Assembly (NCBI GenBank): GCA_027257055.1
Contig: JAPVLO010000044.1
Coordinates: 868,001 to 932,000, forward strand
DNA from: Cephalopachus bancanus
Lineage: Eukaryota > Chordata > Mammalia > Primates > Tarsiidae
Length of the DNA stretch: 64,000 bases
Direction of reading: 5' to 3'
In this document: positions 23,441 through 35,249 of the stretch, in pieces
Numbering within the stretch: position 1 is the first letter of the stretch
Layout of the letters: the number at the start of each line of letters is the position of its first letter
Program-made: the position numbers and the translations under genes
The notes under the pieces: generated by a model
Database searches by the model: none
What the model saw: the letters and a program-made list of their open reading frames with translations, nothing else
Told to the model about the DNA's origin: nothing

Positions 23441-24235
23441 CACCCCCCAGTGTGTGTGTGTGTGCTGGTGTGGACGTGTGTGGTGGCGGTGTGTGGAGAA
23501 TCTTCTGGCTAGGTTCTCCTCAGCTTTTGGAAAGCAGACGTGTTGAAATGGAAATGGGTGTGAATACGAAGCAGGTGCACTTATGGCACTTGTCTAGTGC
23601 TCCCCACGTGTGGTTCACACACTAGATCCATGATGTGGGAAAGCCAATGGATGCCATGCAGCAGAACAAGCTCCTTAGTGCTGGAAATGTCTTGGGAACA
23701 AGGTACTAAACAAAGGGACACATGTTTCTTCCTCCAGAACTTCTTAGAGCCTTTATTCTTGCTCATCTGCGCTGGGCATCTCTCAGAGGATCAAACACAT
23801 ACGTTTCCCAAACTTAACTGATGGCAGACAAACTCTGCATGGCAACTTCGTGAACACTGATTTGACAGTCTTTTATTTGGTGCTTACCACACACTAGACT
23901 CTCTGCTGGGCACAGAGTATGGCGTTTTGAGAGGTGCAGACATAGCCCCACATATCCCAGGACTGGCATTTCAGAAACTCCCCCTCTGAGAAGTGTAGAC
24001 ATAGCCCACTGTCTTTTTCTCGGAGTAATAGGTTTCTGTGGAGTTTGTGCCCTAATCTTTTTGTTTTCAAGAACTGATGTGTGGGCTAAAATGAAGCATT
24101 TTGAAAGTGAGGATAGGAGATATTGTTTAGTGCCACAGAAAACAAACATTAGAAAGAAGATCTTTCTGTTCTATGGTTTTTTATATTCTTGTGTGATATT
24201 ATAAATGTATACTTGTGATGGTTAGGGGTTCAAAT
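23441..24235. other. No gene; short GT-rich patch
   Basis: A GT-rich patch lies at 23452-23495. The frames crossing it are not credible genes. 23860-23960 may be an old L2/MIR-class relic. Confidence 0.5.
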
Positions 24236-24345
24236 AGTTGCACTTGGCTCTTTAAGTAGGTTTTAAGCTCCTCAAAAGTTGGGACCATGGCCAATTTTTT
24301 TCTTCTTTGTTATCAACTCAACTCTAATTACATACTTCTTGGATT
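24236..24345 (+). repeat. L2-like fragment
   Basis: 'ttttaagctcctcaaaagtt' followed by 'gggaccatggccaatttttt' resembles the L2 3' end. Confidence 0.4.
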
Positions 24346-24386
24346 TTATAGCTGGACAAGGAAAGGAAAAGAGTGAGGTTGGTTTT

Positions 24387-24457
24387 AGATACTGCAGATC
24401 CTGGGAATCAAACACCCTGAAGTTGCTCTGCCTTCATCTCTGTCTCTGTCTCTTATA
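24387..24457 (-). repeat. 71-bp unclassified module (copy 2, inverted)
   Basis: Reverse-complement partner of 21953-22024. Shares 'tgcagatcctgggaatcaaa' and the end 'tctctgtctcttata', with one single-base length difference and a few substitutions in between. A (CA)n tract begins 25 bp downstream. No flanking duplication was found. Confidence 0.6.
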
Positions 24458-24481
24458 CACACTTTTGTGTTTGTATGCTCA

Positions 24482-24482
<1 letters not shown>

Positions 24483-24525
<43 letters not shown>
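24483..24525 (+). repeat. (CA)n microsatellite
   Basis: 43-bp CA dinucleotide repeat; frames of threonine/histidine across it are artefacts. Confidence 0.98.
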
Positions 24526-24527
<2 letters not shown>

Positions 24528-25674
24528 CTGCTTCCCTTTGAATGTTACTCCATTTGCTCCCCCTGCAGTCATTCTCCTCTGCCTGCTTGGTGACAGCGAT
24601 AGGGTCACAGTTCTATATCTACCTGATCATAGTCTAAAGAGAAATTTTATCATAGTCTCCAGTGAGACAATCTCAGAGCAGAACTCTGTTCAAGCTATGT
24701 CCTGTGCCAGACCTCTGAGTGCAGGATGGATCCACTGGGATGACCCACTGTCTGAGTTCATTGCTCCAACTATTGCAGTGGTGGTCAACACATCATCTCC
24801 TTTCGTCCATAACTCTAGGGAGCACTGAGAAGATGGAGGCACTTGATAGAGAGTTGCTGCTGGATCAGTGAAACAATGAGATGTAGAGAATGAATAGTGC
24901 CGGGCTGTGGCATTATTTATAATTCAATAATATGTTTCTGTCATCATATAGTCTTGAAACATGGTAGGTATCCAGCAAAAGTTTTCTCATAAGAGAAAAG
25001 TCCTCTGTTTTGGATTAACCTTATGTGAAATTTTGTTGCATTTGTCTTATTTTCTTTGGAAGCCTCTGATGTTTATTAACGTTTATATTTTCAGAAATTT
25101 TTGTTGAATTTTGGGGGGCTTCCGACAAGTTGCTGTTCCCCAAAAGATTCCCCTTTCCATCTCCTAGTGCCGAAATTGCATTCTCTTCCTCGTTAGCCTC
25201 CTGGCTTTCTGGGTATTTGGTTCTTCACTTCTTGTCCTTATAAAGATAGCCATCACTCCTTTTAATGAGGTTCCACACAGAGATGCAGGTCTGTGTGGAC
25301 TCTCTAATTGCTGCCCAAGAAACTTCCTGTCATTTTATAGGCTGATGCAACATGCAGGTAGGGAGGGCCGAGTGGTGGCCGAATAGTGACCTTGGGTTGA
25401 AAAATGAGAGCTGAGGGTTTATGGACTCCTCCTCTCTCTCCCTGTCTTCTGATATATAACTCTTTACGATCTCAATCCTAATGTGTGTCTTATTAGGAAA
25501 GATGGAACTGAACACCTGTGTGTAGGGAGCTGTCTAAACATATGGCCCATGTTTCCTGCACAGGAGTCATCCTACCAGTTCTTTGCTTCTTTTCTAAACA
25601 GCAGAGAGCATTGTGCAAGGTTGGAACAGAGAGCAAACATATATTAGGTTAATCCTCATAGTAGGTTAATACGT
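24526..25674. other. No feature recognised
   Basis: Unique sequence without supported coding content. Confidence 0.5.
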
Positions 25675-25850
25675 TTTTGCACATTCATACATGCCAGACA
25701 TTGTATTAGCTCTTTTATAGTTAATAGCATATTCAATCTTCAACCATTTGAGTGATATTGTTCCTATTTTACAGTTGAGGAAACTGAGGTTCACAAATGG
25801 TGAAACTGTACATTCTGTGACACTCTGTCCCCAGACATTGGAAACATATG
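25675..25850 (-). repeat. MIR SINE
   Basis: Antisense MIR: 'catgccagacattgtattag' followed by 'attttacagttgaggaaact'. Confidence 0.7.
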
Positions 25851-25944
25851 TCTTCAACAAGCTTCCTGGGAATTTATCATGCTCTCTTAAGTTTGTGAAA
25901 GGTAGTTGTTGAGTTCTGCTATCAGCGTTTTGAAATGCATTTAG

Positions 25945-26105
25945 TGCTATTCATCTGGAGGCAGCTGTGGCTTGGAGAAAATGGGGCTGGATTTAAATAA
26001 AAGTCAATGTGTGCAGTATGACTCATGTCCTTCCACAAGACTCAGTTTCTTCATCTGCAAAGTGAGCATCAGGCACCTGGTTATCTCTTAGATGCAATAA
26101 CGGGG
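25945..26105 (+). repeat. MIR SINE
   Basis: 'ctcagtttcttcatctgcaa' with matching upstream spacing. Confidence 0.6.
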
Positions 26106-26837
26106 GTGAAATGCAGTGTGTGAACTGAAGAACAGCTCCGTGCAGTAGTGAGTAGAGGAGGATTTTGTGTGGAATTTGTAGATCCTCAGTCTACTCTGGG
26201 AGCCTATGTATAGGGGTGAATCTCATGATCCACATATTTGCTTGTCATTCAGCTCACTAGCATGCAAGAAATCCCAGGGGCAGGCAGCGGTGAATGCAGT
26301 GGTCACTGAGTGGTTAATGGAATCTCAGTGGCTGTGTCATCACCCAGAAGACTTTCTTTATGCTTTCAGCCGCCTGCACCATAGGTAGCTGTGGTCTGCC
26401 CACTCTCCTCCTCACCTGTTTTGGATATCCTTCTGTCTCTTTACGCATGCTGCTCGGCCATCTCCCTTACCATCCTTTTGCAGAAGCTGAGATTACTGAA
26501 GGATAGAGCTGGAAGAGGCTCTTGAAATAAATCCAGAGATAAAAGTTCCTAATTTCTCCAGCACTTCTCAACTCCTGGTGCATAACCCACTGGGGGAACT
26601 TGCAATTCATTTCAGTAATAAAAGACAAATACTCAGTTTTTCATTTAATTATGATGCAGTTGCATGAATACATATTAAAAATGACTTTAAATTTTTATTT
26701 ATAATTAGGATATAAAATGTCTTTTAAATATGTTTGTTAAAACCACTAATAATACAGGAGTTACATGCAAATATTGTGAAGAGACAATATACCACTGTGA
26801 TGTGCAATTTGAAGAAAAATTTTCTTTTTCTTTGTTT
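26106..26837. other. No feature recognised
   Basis: Unique; a weak MER5-like start at about 26560. Confidence 0.5.
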
Positions 26838-26960
26838 TTCACAGAAGCAATTGGGGCTCAGAGAGGGAAGTGATTTGTTCAGAGACACACAGCCCATCTG
26901 TGGTGCTTGGACTATCACTGGGCCCTGGGGTTCCTCTTCCAGTGCTGTGCTCATCAAGTT
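26838..26960 (-). repeat. MIR SINE fragment
   Basis: Antisense MIR: 'ggggctcagagagggaagtg' followed by 'cagagacacacagcccatct'. The 115- and 133-codon frames over it arise from the repeat and its flank. Confidence 0.65.
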
Positions 26961-27379
26961 AGGTTCGTTAACTCTGGACCTTAAGTCAAACATGATTAGA
27001 AAAGTAAACCAAACCACTACCAAATGCTCTCTAAGGTCAGCTAAAACAACATTTTGGAGTAAAATCTCTTTTTTTGTTTGATTATGTTTTTGTTTGTTAG
27101 TGCTCTTTTGTGAGAAAAAAGTCAAATCCTACAGCCCCAGCTGAAATTCCGTAGCAGTGATAAGAGAGGTAGAGAGGCAAGCAATGCATTTGCCCATCAA
27201 GGCTGCTTTCTCAGCTGTGTAAGGACTCAGCCTGGTGGCCAAGGCCAACACTCCCTGTCTCTCAGAGCCTTAGGCTGCTACTGGGAGGTTGGGGTACATG
27301 TGTGGGCAGCTGAGTAGGAAGACTCTGTCCCTGTGCTCTTTCTGAGTATAGTTTATGAATTAGAGTTCCACATAGGGTT

Positions 27380-27460
27380 CTAACACACCCGAATCACACT
27401 GCGGGTGTATAGTCAGACCTGTCTTTCTCCAAAGTCTATGCTGTTTCCATTACAGCAGAA
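27380..27460 (-). repeat. MIR SINE fragment
   Basis: 'cagacctgtctttctccaaa' followed by 'tgctgtttccattacagcag'. Confidence 0.5.
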
Positions 27461-27564
27461 ATTTTCCAGCTTATGTTATGGAACACCTCCCTCCCCCCCA
27501 TTTTTTAAATTAAGGATACCATTGTGAAGTACAATTTTCTCAACATGAAAGCCCTTTGTTTCTC

Positions 27565-27690
27565 AGAGTTTATTGTGAATATTAAATGGAACAACATATA
27601 GGAAAGCATCCAGCATTGTTCTTATTGTGTAGTAGACACTAGGTAATTAGGAAATTTTATTCATTGTTATCATCATCATCATGTCACCTC
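27565..27690 (+). repeat. MIR SINE 3' fragment
   Basis: 'ttgtgaatattaaatggaac' then 'gtagtagacactaggtaatt' and 'tcattgttatcatcatcatc'. Confidence 0.6.
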
Positions 27691-28419
27691 CCTCCCAAGG
27701 TCATTTCATTTTAAGAAGGTGCAAAACTTGAAGACAGAATATCAGACTTGACAAGGAACTTCAGGCATCTATAACAGGTGGTGCATGTGTGTGTTAGGGG
27801 AGACGTGAGGAGGGCTCTATTCCTGATATGGGTAAATTATGTCGCCTCTTTGTAAGTATATGGCTTATTTTTCTTAGGGACTGCAGTCATTTATCATCCT
27901 GCACCTAGTCACCAAATTCAGAAAGCTACTTCTAAATGAAAAACTTAAAATCTCTAGCACAGGGGTAGTGGCCTGGGGGTGTATGTATTATCACAGGGTA
28001 TAGATGTAGGTTCTATGGTGGTCATTCTAGTAACCAACCCCCCAGAATGTCCTTTCTTTCCATGTCCTGTGTTCTACAGAAGGGAAAATAAATGTACTCA
28101 CTCTACTTATGGATCTAGGAGATTTTTCATAAGGCCCATTTTCTTTTTCCAAATGCGTTCTTGCAGGAGGGTACCCTGAGCCTGCAGTGCTGAGGAAACC
28201 CTCTCCTGGTAGTGAATTATCTGCAGTGCCTCCCCCACCCCTCTCCCTGCTCTGTCTTCCCATCCTGCAGTAGAAACACTCCATTCTGGCCCCATTAGAA
28301 ACACACAATGACTCATGTTCATGAAGTGTGTTTTGAACTTTAAGTTGCCTCTTCATATTTTTAAATCATTGCATTTAAGTCTAATTCAATAAGATTCTGT
28401 ATTTCCTTTCAATTTAATC
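27691..28419. other. No feature recognised
   Basis: Overlapping antisense frames of 71 and 109 codons lack any recognisable domain. Confidence 0.45.
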
Positions 28420-28640
28420 TGTGAGTTGCTTTCGCCTACCTGTTGCTAGGACAACCAGTGTCTGCTCTGGCTTTCGCTTGTTGTCCAGGCGGAGGCTGTG
28501 TTAATTAACTCCCTGAAATTGCAGGCCAGGTAATCAATACCAAATGTATGGACTTGGCTGGAATGTTTTAATTAAATTTACAGTAATTTTATTTGCAGCT
28601 TCTTCTGCAATCTGCATAGTGGGTAATTGATTTTTATTTC
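28420..28640. promoter_or_regulatory. Candidate conserved enhancer with RFX X-box and homeodomain motifs
   Basis: Repeat-free. A near-ideal RFX X-box, gttgctaggacaac, lies at 28442-28455, with a half-site GTTGTCC 25 bp on. TTAATTAA occurs at 28501-28508 and 28568-28575, TAATCAATA at 28531-28539 and GTAATTGA at 28623-28630. This dense, spaced motif grammar is typical of vertebrate developmental enhancers. Function and conservation are inferred. Confidence 0.45.
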
Positions 28641-29149
28641 AGATACAATGGTCTGTTTGCTAGCCGGGTCATCCCTTCTCCTAAGTGCCTTTCTCCATCA
28701 ACTGAACCAATGTTAAATGAGGAATAACCAGGGTGAATCGTTAGTTAAAATAATAATGAAAAAGAAACAAACTTTAAAATATCAGGAGGGTTGAGCTTCT
28801 GACAATTGAGCCACCCCCAGCTGAACGTGTTTTGCATGAAATAAACCCTAACACAGGGATCAGTAGGATCCTATGGAAAAGATCCAATGATGATGAGTAG
28901 GAAATACAAAAACTGTGTGCTGCAGCCTCCTCTGCGCTGCTTAAAATAAAAGATGGCAACAACCGCCCTCTACCACCACTATTCTTGGTAAAGACGTGTC
29001 CTTACAGAATTGGGCTGTGCTCCACTCAGGAGAAACTCCCCTCCCTTCCTTAAGCATAGTACTTATATGTTTAGGCTCCTAAGACATGTAAACCTGGGGT
29101 CTTCATTCCCAGCAATGCCACTAACTCAATTTTATCAACATCCCTGTAT
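28641..29149. other. No feature recognised
   Basis: Unique sequence, possibly part of the same conserved block on its left side. Confidence 0.45.
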
Positions 29150-29228
29150 ATCTAAAGGAGAAATGATGGATCATACCCACCTCACAGGGTTGTTATGGGA
29201 TTAAATACAATCACACACATGATGGGGT
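29150..29228 (+). repeat. MIR-like 3' fragment
   Basis: 'cccacctcacagggttgtta' followed by 'tgggattaaatacaatcaca'. Confidence 0.55.
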
Positions 29229-29243
29229 ATATTAACCCACAAT

Positions 29244-29420
29244 ACTAAGAGCATTAACTCTGGAGTCAGACAGTCTGTGTTTTTATTCCAGCTCTGTCAC
29301 TTGCTCTTTGGATGACATTGGGCAAAGCACTTAGTTTTTCAGGGCCTCAGACTTCTCACTTGTAAAATGGGCATAATGCCACCTGTTTTGTAGAGTTATG
29401 CTGAGGCTCCTCTGAAATAA
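29244..29420 (+). repeat. MIR SINE, near full length
   Basis: 'aagagcattaactctggagt', 'ttccagctctgtcacttgct' and 'cttctcacttgtaaaatggg' follow the MIR plan in order. Confidence 0.85.
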
Positions 29421-31454
29421 TGCAGCTAAAGCATCGGGCCTCAGTTCCTGGTACACACATTTCCTGGTGTTTTCTTGGGTTTGAGTTTGGGGGTAGTTCT
29501 TTAGTCCTGGATAGCTGTACAGTTTCAATCAAGCAGATTCCTTGAGCTCTAAGAACCAAACCTGCTTCAATTGCTTGGGGTGAGGGAAACTTCTTTCAAG
29601 GCTCTTTGAAACTGGCAGGTAGAATTAGAATCTGTACCAACGACTACGCCAAAATGCTAGACTCAGTCTCTCCCCTATTATGGGGACGTTTAGAAGGACC
29701 CCTCAAGAAAGTCTTTCTCTTCTTTAAGAGCAGGAACCTGAGCTGAATGCCCCACCATTTTCCTTGTTTGTCTGGTCTTCTCACTTTCCACAGTGAGAAT
29801 TAAATTGAGTGATTTTCATACCATCAGTGATGGGAAGCTTGCATTGGACAAATTCCCTTTCAAACATGTCAGCATCAGTTGAGTTCCCTTATGTACTTCC
29901 GTTTGAGGATGACTTTGTTCTCATTCTCTATGACAGGGGTTGGGGGAGAACAGAGGCAGGGAGAGGGGCAGGGGCACAGGCTAGCTCTTATGGTTTCACC
30001 AAAGAAAACATCCCAACATGATTAAAGCACAAACAAAACAAAGCAACATAGCCCTGGCCAGGTGCCCTGATCCAATAGTGGTACTAAGACTTTTATGCCA
30101 GTCATAAAAGGTTAAAGCCAACTTTTATTTGCAGATAAATTTTATTATTTGAAATACCTAGTAAGAACTCACTAGATATCACTGGATGAAGGAAGAAAGG
30201 AACAGTTTAAGAAGGCAAGTATGATTCTATAGGGCTTCTTCAAGATGGTAGAAAAGCAGCCAACCACTGGCTCTGCTAGAATGCCTTTCAAGAATCATTT
30301 TCTGACAATACGATGTATTTACCTAAAGGTATTCTTGGCCACAGGAGCTTGAAATGACCATTAGGGAATGAGTGAGATTTTCTTATAGTGAACACCGGTC
30401 CGGAAATCATTTCTTTCTACCCACATTTTATGTTCCAAATACACAGACTTAGTGAGAATGCATTAATTTTCCTTCAAAGAAAACAGTAGAATATTGTATT
30501 GGAAGAGCTTCAGCAAATAGAAAAAAAAGTGTCCCCTGATGAAAATATAGACGTTATGCTGGAATTTGAGGATATTTCTCTTGACAATAAAATTAATATT
30601 TTTTTCATTGCTTAAGTTGATTTTCTGATGGGAGACACTGTGTCTATGGAGATGTTTTTGCTAATTTATTTGGTTCCAGTTAAAGAATCGACCCTAGTTC
30701 ATTGTAACTAGGGAAAGGCTGACCCTTGACAACAACTTTATTCTCTGGTTAGGTTTTCGTGATAAACGCCTTTTTCTCATTCACTCTTCTTTCACATTCA
30801 TCATGGAATTAGAACCAGACAAGCAAATTAAGCAGAAACTGAAATCTATGAAAGAACAGTTATGATTGAATGATGTGGGACCATGTTGCCTGACTTTTTC
30901 TGTAGAGATGATGGAGTGCTATGGGTGAAAAAGCAGCCAAGCCCAGCTGAGGAACCCTGCCTCTTCCAGGTATCCCCTAGAAGACTTCCAGGGTTGGAGT
31001 ACTTTGTTTCCCCTTCCCCTACCTCAAAAGGCCTGGCTCAGTGCTTTGTGAATTTCTGGAATCTTGGAGAGCTCACAATTGGCTTTAAAACAACATTAAC
31101 AAAGGTGAAAGCAAAACAAAACAAAGTCATGTGAATTTTTGGTCCTTTGTCTTGCCATTGTTTGTGAGCAAATTTTCTTTTTATCCTCATATATTATTTC
31201 ACATAATAATTATAAGGCTTATCTTCTTCCTCTAACATTTCTTTTCCCTTTCTCAACTGCCAAAACACTAAAGCTTTGGGCATTTGCCAAGTTTTCTCTC
31301 CGTCCTTAAGACCCAGGTAGAGTTTAGAGTTTGAGAGCTGACACAGCTACTATCCCTCCAATGCAATGCTAATCTGGGAGAGTTTGGTATGGGTTCAGTG
31401 TTCAATGTCTCCACAAATCAGAGTAGAATAGATGTAGAAATAATGAAATGGTAA
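29421..31454. other. No gene recognised in 2 kb
   Basis: Unique AT-rich sequence. The 83-codon frame at 30883-31134 and the 70-codon frame at 29809-30021 show no domain or splice-site context. Confidence 0.5.
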
Positions 31455-31720
31455 CGCAAACACATATGCCATGTCTACTGTGTATAAGGCACTATTCTAA
31501 GTACTTATGTATAAAAACTCATTTAATTCTCATAGCAACACTTTGAGGAAAATCCAATTATTATTTCATTCTTTTATAAGAAGAAATTAAGACAAAACAA
31601 ATGTATTAAACTTGTCCCAAATCACATGGTTATTAAGAGGAAGAGCCCAGATTTAAACACAGGCAGTCTGGTTTCAGAGTCTAGGCCTATTGTATTCTCA
31701 TTGTTTCTACCAAGCACATG
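31455..31720 (-). repeat. MIR SINE, near full length
   Basis: Antisense MIR from 'tactgtgtataaggcactat' through 'gaagaaattaagacaaaaca' to 'gtctggtttcagagtctagg'. Confidence 0.8.
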
Positions 31721-31764
31721 AAAATATTCTTTTCCCAATGAGATTTTTCTTTTTAATTCCATTT

Positions 31765-31950
31765 GTGTTATTCATTCATTCATTTACTTGTTCATTCCAT
31801 TATTTACACAGTCATTTTTTACTTGGCATTCTGTGTGCTCAGACTCTGTGCTGGATACTGGGGCTGTAACAATAAACAAGATGACCACAGGCCCTGCCCT
31901 CAAGGAGTGCAGAGTCTAGCAAGGAGCCTGACAAACAATAAACTGTAACA
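31765..31950. repeat. Old L2/MIR-class dispersed repeat
   Basis: 'attcattcattcatttactt', 'gctggatactggggctgtaa' and 'tgccctcaaggagtgcagag'; same type as 18286-18400. Confidence 0.6.
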
Positions 31951-32750
31951 CTAACTGGTTGTTTATAATTTCTACTTCCATTTAATGATGTTGTTTTTAC
32001 TACTTACACTTTTAGAATAAAAGGATATGAACAGATTCATGGAGAATGTATGAAATGGGGGCAAGAACTGGGCAGGGTGGAAAAGAAAAACATAGCAGTT
32101 CAGAATTACTTGTATCTTGAAAGTGAACTTGACTTTACAGTGTGAGGGTCCAATCTGATGTGGAGTAAAATGTGTGGGTAGATCTTGTAGTCCAGAAACA
32201 AAAAGGAGGCTAAAGACAGCCTGTCCTCTCAGCCTATCCCTAATCTTTAGCCTAAGAGGGTAAGTCTTCCAAAAGTGAAACAGCAGGTCCCTCTGTGCCT
32301 GTTGTTTGCAGGTAGTGTCTTTCCAGCTCAGGGAGCAGGTGGAAGAGGCAACCTCTGAACCCAGAAGAAGTCCTAGCAAGTCCATTGTATCAGGGCTCCA
32401 TTTTCTTGTCTTTTTTCTTTGTCTCAGAAGAATGAGCGTCTTAGATTGGGTGTTACCTTGCCAGTTATGGTGTTTTGATAAAGAAAAGACCTTGGCTTTA
32501 TGATCCAGGGGCCCTGCAAGCAATGGAAGGTGCAGTCCTTGTCAGAACCTCTTTTGGGCATAATATCAGTAGTAGTAGACTGGGAAATTGCTCTCTTGCC
32601 CCCTTAGATCTGGGTCCCTGTGAAAGACGAAAAGGAGTGACTCTGAATTACCCAGGCTCAGGAATGGAGTGATCCTCCAAGGAAGTTCCCTGGCCACTGA
32701 CTTCCAAATCAGTTTAATCAAAGCACTTGAGAGCTTTTGTTTTATACATG
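31951..32750. other. No gene recognised
   Basis: A 183-codon minus-strand frame (31972-32523) is long for chance but has no recognisable domain, low-complexity C-terminus and no repeat match I can name. Confidence 0.4.
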
Positions 32751-33400
32751 CTCTGTATTAGTTGGGGTTCCCCAGATAAACAGTGCCAGTAGAATATATA
32801 TACAGTTATAAAAGGAGATTTATTGTGGCAATTGGCACATGTGATTATGGAGGCCAAGAAGCTGGAGATCCAAGGAAGCTGGTGGTATAATTCAGTCAAA
32901 GTCCAAAAACCTGAGAACTTAGAGCTCCAGCGTCCAAGGGCAAGTGAAGATGAATGTCCATGCTCAAGGTGAGAGGGAGAGAGTTGAGAGAGAGAGAAAG
33001 AGAAAGGGGGGGAAGAGGAAGAGGAGGAGGAGGAGGCAGAGAGGGAGAGTGACAGAGAGAGAAGGAGGAGAAGAAGGAGGAGGAGGAAGAAGGGACGGAG
33101 GGAGGGAGAGAGAGAGAGAGAAGAAGGAGGAGGAAGAGGAGGGAAGCAGGGAGGGAGGGAGGGAGGGAGAGACGGAAGGAAAGAGGGAGAAAGAGAGAGA
33201 GAGAGAGATGGATTGGATGGTGCCCTCCAGAGATGAGGGTGAATCGTCTTTGTTACTGAATCTACTTGATTCAAATGCTAATTTCTTCCAGAGACATCCT
33301 ACAGACACACTTGGAAACAGTGTTTTACCAGCTCCGTAAGCATCCCTTGACCCAGTCAAGTTGACATGTTAAATTTCATATATACATATGTAGATAGATA
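32751..33400 (-). mobile_element. Old LTR-like repeat split by a purine expansion
   Basis: Left part 'attagttggggttccccaga' and right part 'cccagtcaagttgacatgtt' are the two ends of a widespread old mammalian repeat. The middle is replaced or expanded by a GA/GGA tract at 32986-33208. Antisense orientation and LTR class are my best guess. Confidence 0.45.
32986..33208 (+). repeat. 223-bp near-pure purine tract
   Basis: (GA)n/(GGA)n/(GGGA)n mixture with only six pyrimidines (33037, 33050, 33053, 33096, 33147, 33173). Glu/Arg- and Ser/Pro-rich frames on both strands are artefacts of the repeat. Confidence 0.98.
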
Positions 33401-33477
33401 GATATAAAAATTTTGATTTCACGGGCTTAGGATGTGCAGGAATCTGCAATATGATGACTCAAAACCTGGATCTAGAT

Positions 33478-33606
33478 TAGTGCTTCTCCCTTGGGAGAAC
33501 TTGTTAAAATGTAGGCTCTGCTTCAGCAGACCTGAGATGGGGCCCTAGAGTCAACATCTCTAAGTGTCTGCCTAACATTCTTGGTCCAGGGATCACCCTA
33601 CTCCTT
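33478..33606 (+). mobile_element. MER5A hAT element
   Basis: 'gaacttgttaaaatgtaggc' then 'gacctgagatggggccctag' and 'tggtccagggatcaccc'. Confidence 0.7.
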
Positions 33607-33779
33607 GCAAGGAATGAAAGCAACCTTTTAACCAATGGGATTTCTTTTCAGTCTATATTTGAATTCTTCTAAAAATGTAGAGCTCTCAGTCACATAAGGC
33701 AGTTCTTATCAGTTGAGAGAAGTTTCAGTTATTAGCAAGACCTTTATTTTATTGAGTCAAAAGTCTCTATGTTGGTAAC

Positions 33780-34050
33780 TTTTGAAAGCCCTGTAGCAAA
33801 GTGGTTAAGAGTGAACTCTGGAGACAGATGACCTGGTTTGTATCTTGGTCATGACTTTTGTTAGCTTTGTGACTTTAGGCAAATGCGTGGCCTTCCTGTG
33901 TCTTTAAATTAGGGTAATAATAGTACCTACCTCGTAGAATTATTGTGAGTTCTTAATAACATTAATCCATGTTCTAATCTGGTAATAGTAGAACAATATT
34001 TAGCACTGAGTAAGCACTTATAAGCATTTTGTTATTGATGTATCTTTACT
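33780..34050 (+). repeat. MIR SINE, near full length
   Basis: 'gtagcaaagtggttaagagt', 'gctttgtgactttaggcaaa', 'tagtacctacctcgtagaat' and 'gcactgagtaagcacttata' in MIR order. Confidence 0.85.
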
Positions 34051-34389
34051 TCAAGTAGAATCATTTTGACATCAGTTCTGTTTCATTTCCTGGTCTGAGG
34101 CATTAATAGACCAGACAGCAACTCATAAAACACCTCCAGGGCAGAAGTTAGAATTTACTCTTTCAATCACTATCGACCTTTGCAACTTTCACACCCTTGA
34201 TGGTTGTGTGTTGACATATATCTGTGCAATCTGATCTGTGTAATATGACTTTTTACAAGCAGAAATTAATAAAACATTCAGACTGTGTAAGAGGGCCCTT
34301 CTTCTAGAAACACAATAATTTGAATATAAGCAGTTATAGTTTCATATTAAGTATGGGGATTTGAATCCCCAATCCCAGACAATGGGAGA

Positions 34390-35090
34390 AGAGACAATTG
34401 TTTCCCTTTTATTCTTAAACAACAGCAACAACAACAAGCAAACAACTAAGTATTATGGACATACAAAAATACAGCAAGAATACTATAACAAAGCCCCATG
34501 TGCCTACTACCTCCTATCTTAAGCAATACAATATAGTGGTACTTAAAAGCTCCTAATATTACCTTCTGCAATTGTATTCCCTCTTCTTCAGAGGCAATCT
34601 TATTCAGAATTAAATGTTGATCATTTTTACATATTTGGGTTATTCTTTAACTGTAAATGTGTATATTCCTAGGTCATATAAAGTATTATTTGGTATGTTT
34701 AAACATTTTATAACATATATCTTTCTGAAATTTGTTTTTCTCTTCCCTCTACGTTACAGTTGTAAAATTCACTCAAGTAGCTATCTGTAGTTCTATTATT
34801 CATGTTCACTCCTATAGAGCATTGTACTGTATAGATATAGCCCAATTTATTCCTCATTCTCCTGCTTGACAATTCTTAACTCTTTTGGAGTTGAGAATAG
34901 TTGTTTCCTCATCTCACTTTCTTTCTCAGTCTATTATTTATAGCATGAGTTGGGTAGTTGGAGTCTTCTACGCTTGGTTCTGGAATCAAAGACATTTTGT
35001 CTTCTGGTTCATGTAATTGAAAAGTGACAGCCTTCAATATTTTTTGTTGACTTTTTCTTTTTGTTTTTCTTTGGTATTGCCTGTACTACA
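34390..35090 (-). mobile_element. Probable ancient L1M fragment
   Basis: AT-rich text around 'gccccatgtgcctactacct' and 'aaattcactcaagtagctat' resembles antisense L1M 3' UTR/ORF2 sequence. Diverged; ends uncertain. Confidence 0.4.
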
Positions 35091-35249
35091 CATTTAAAAC
35101 ATGTGTTCAGAAATTTAGTTTACTTTTTTGTTCCAGGTCATGTAAGCTTCCTCCTGCCCCCACAAAGCAGCTACTTCTGTTCATGAATGGACTCAGAAGA
35201 GTAATGAATACAAGAAAGTGGTATATTAGAATTTATTATGCCAATATCC

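Noticed and set aside
24387..24457. Carnivore-type tRNA-Lys SINE
   Set aside because: The CT-rich end is superficially alike, but it lacks the SINE head, and Alus show the genome is primate.
26724..27125. Mutually antisense 133- and 115-codon frames
   Set aside because: They cross a MIR fragment; no domain is present.
28027..28356. Antisense 109- and 71-codon overlapping frames
   Set aside because: Two frames on the same strand are open together, typical of locally stop-poor DNA rather than coding constraint.
31972..32523. 183-codon minus-strand open frame
   Set aside because: No domain, no splice or start context, odd composition; chance openness in a 64-kb window is plausible.
32714..33359. 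Ser/Pro/Leu-rich and Glu/Arg-rich frames up to 186 codons
   Set aside because: All derive from the purine tract at 32986-33208; every frame of such a repeat is open.
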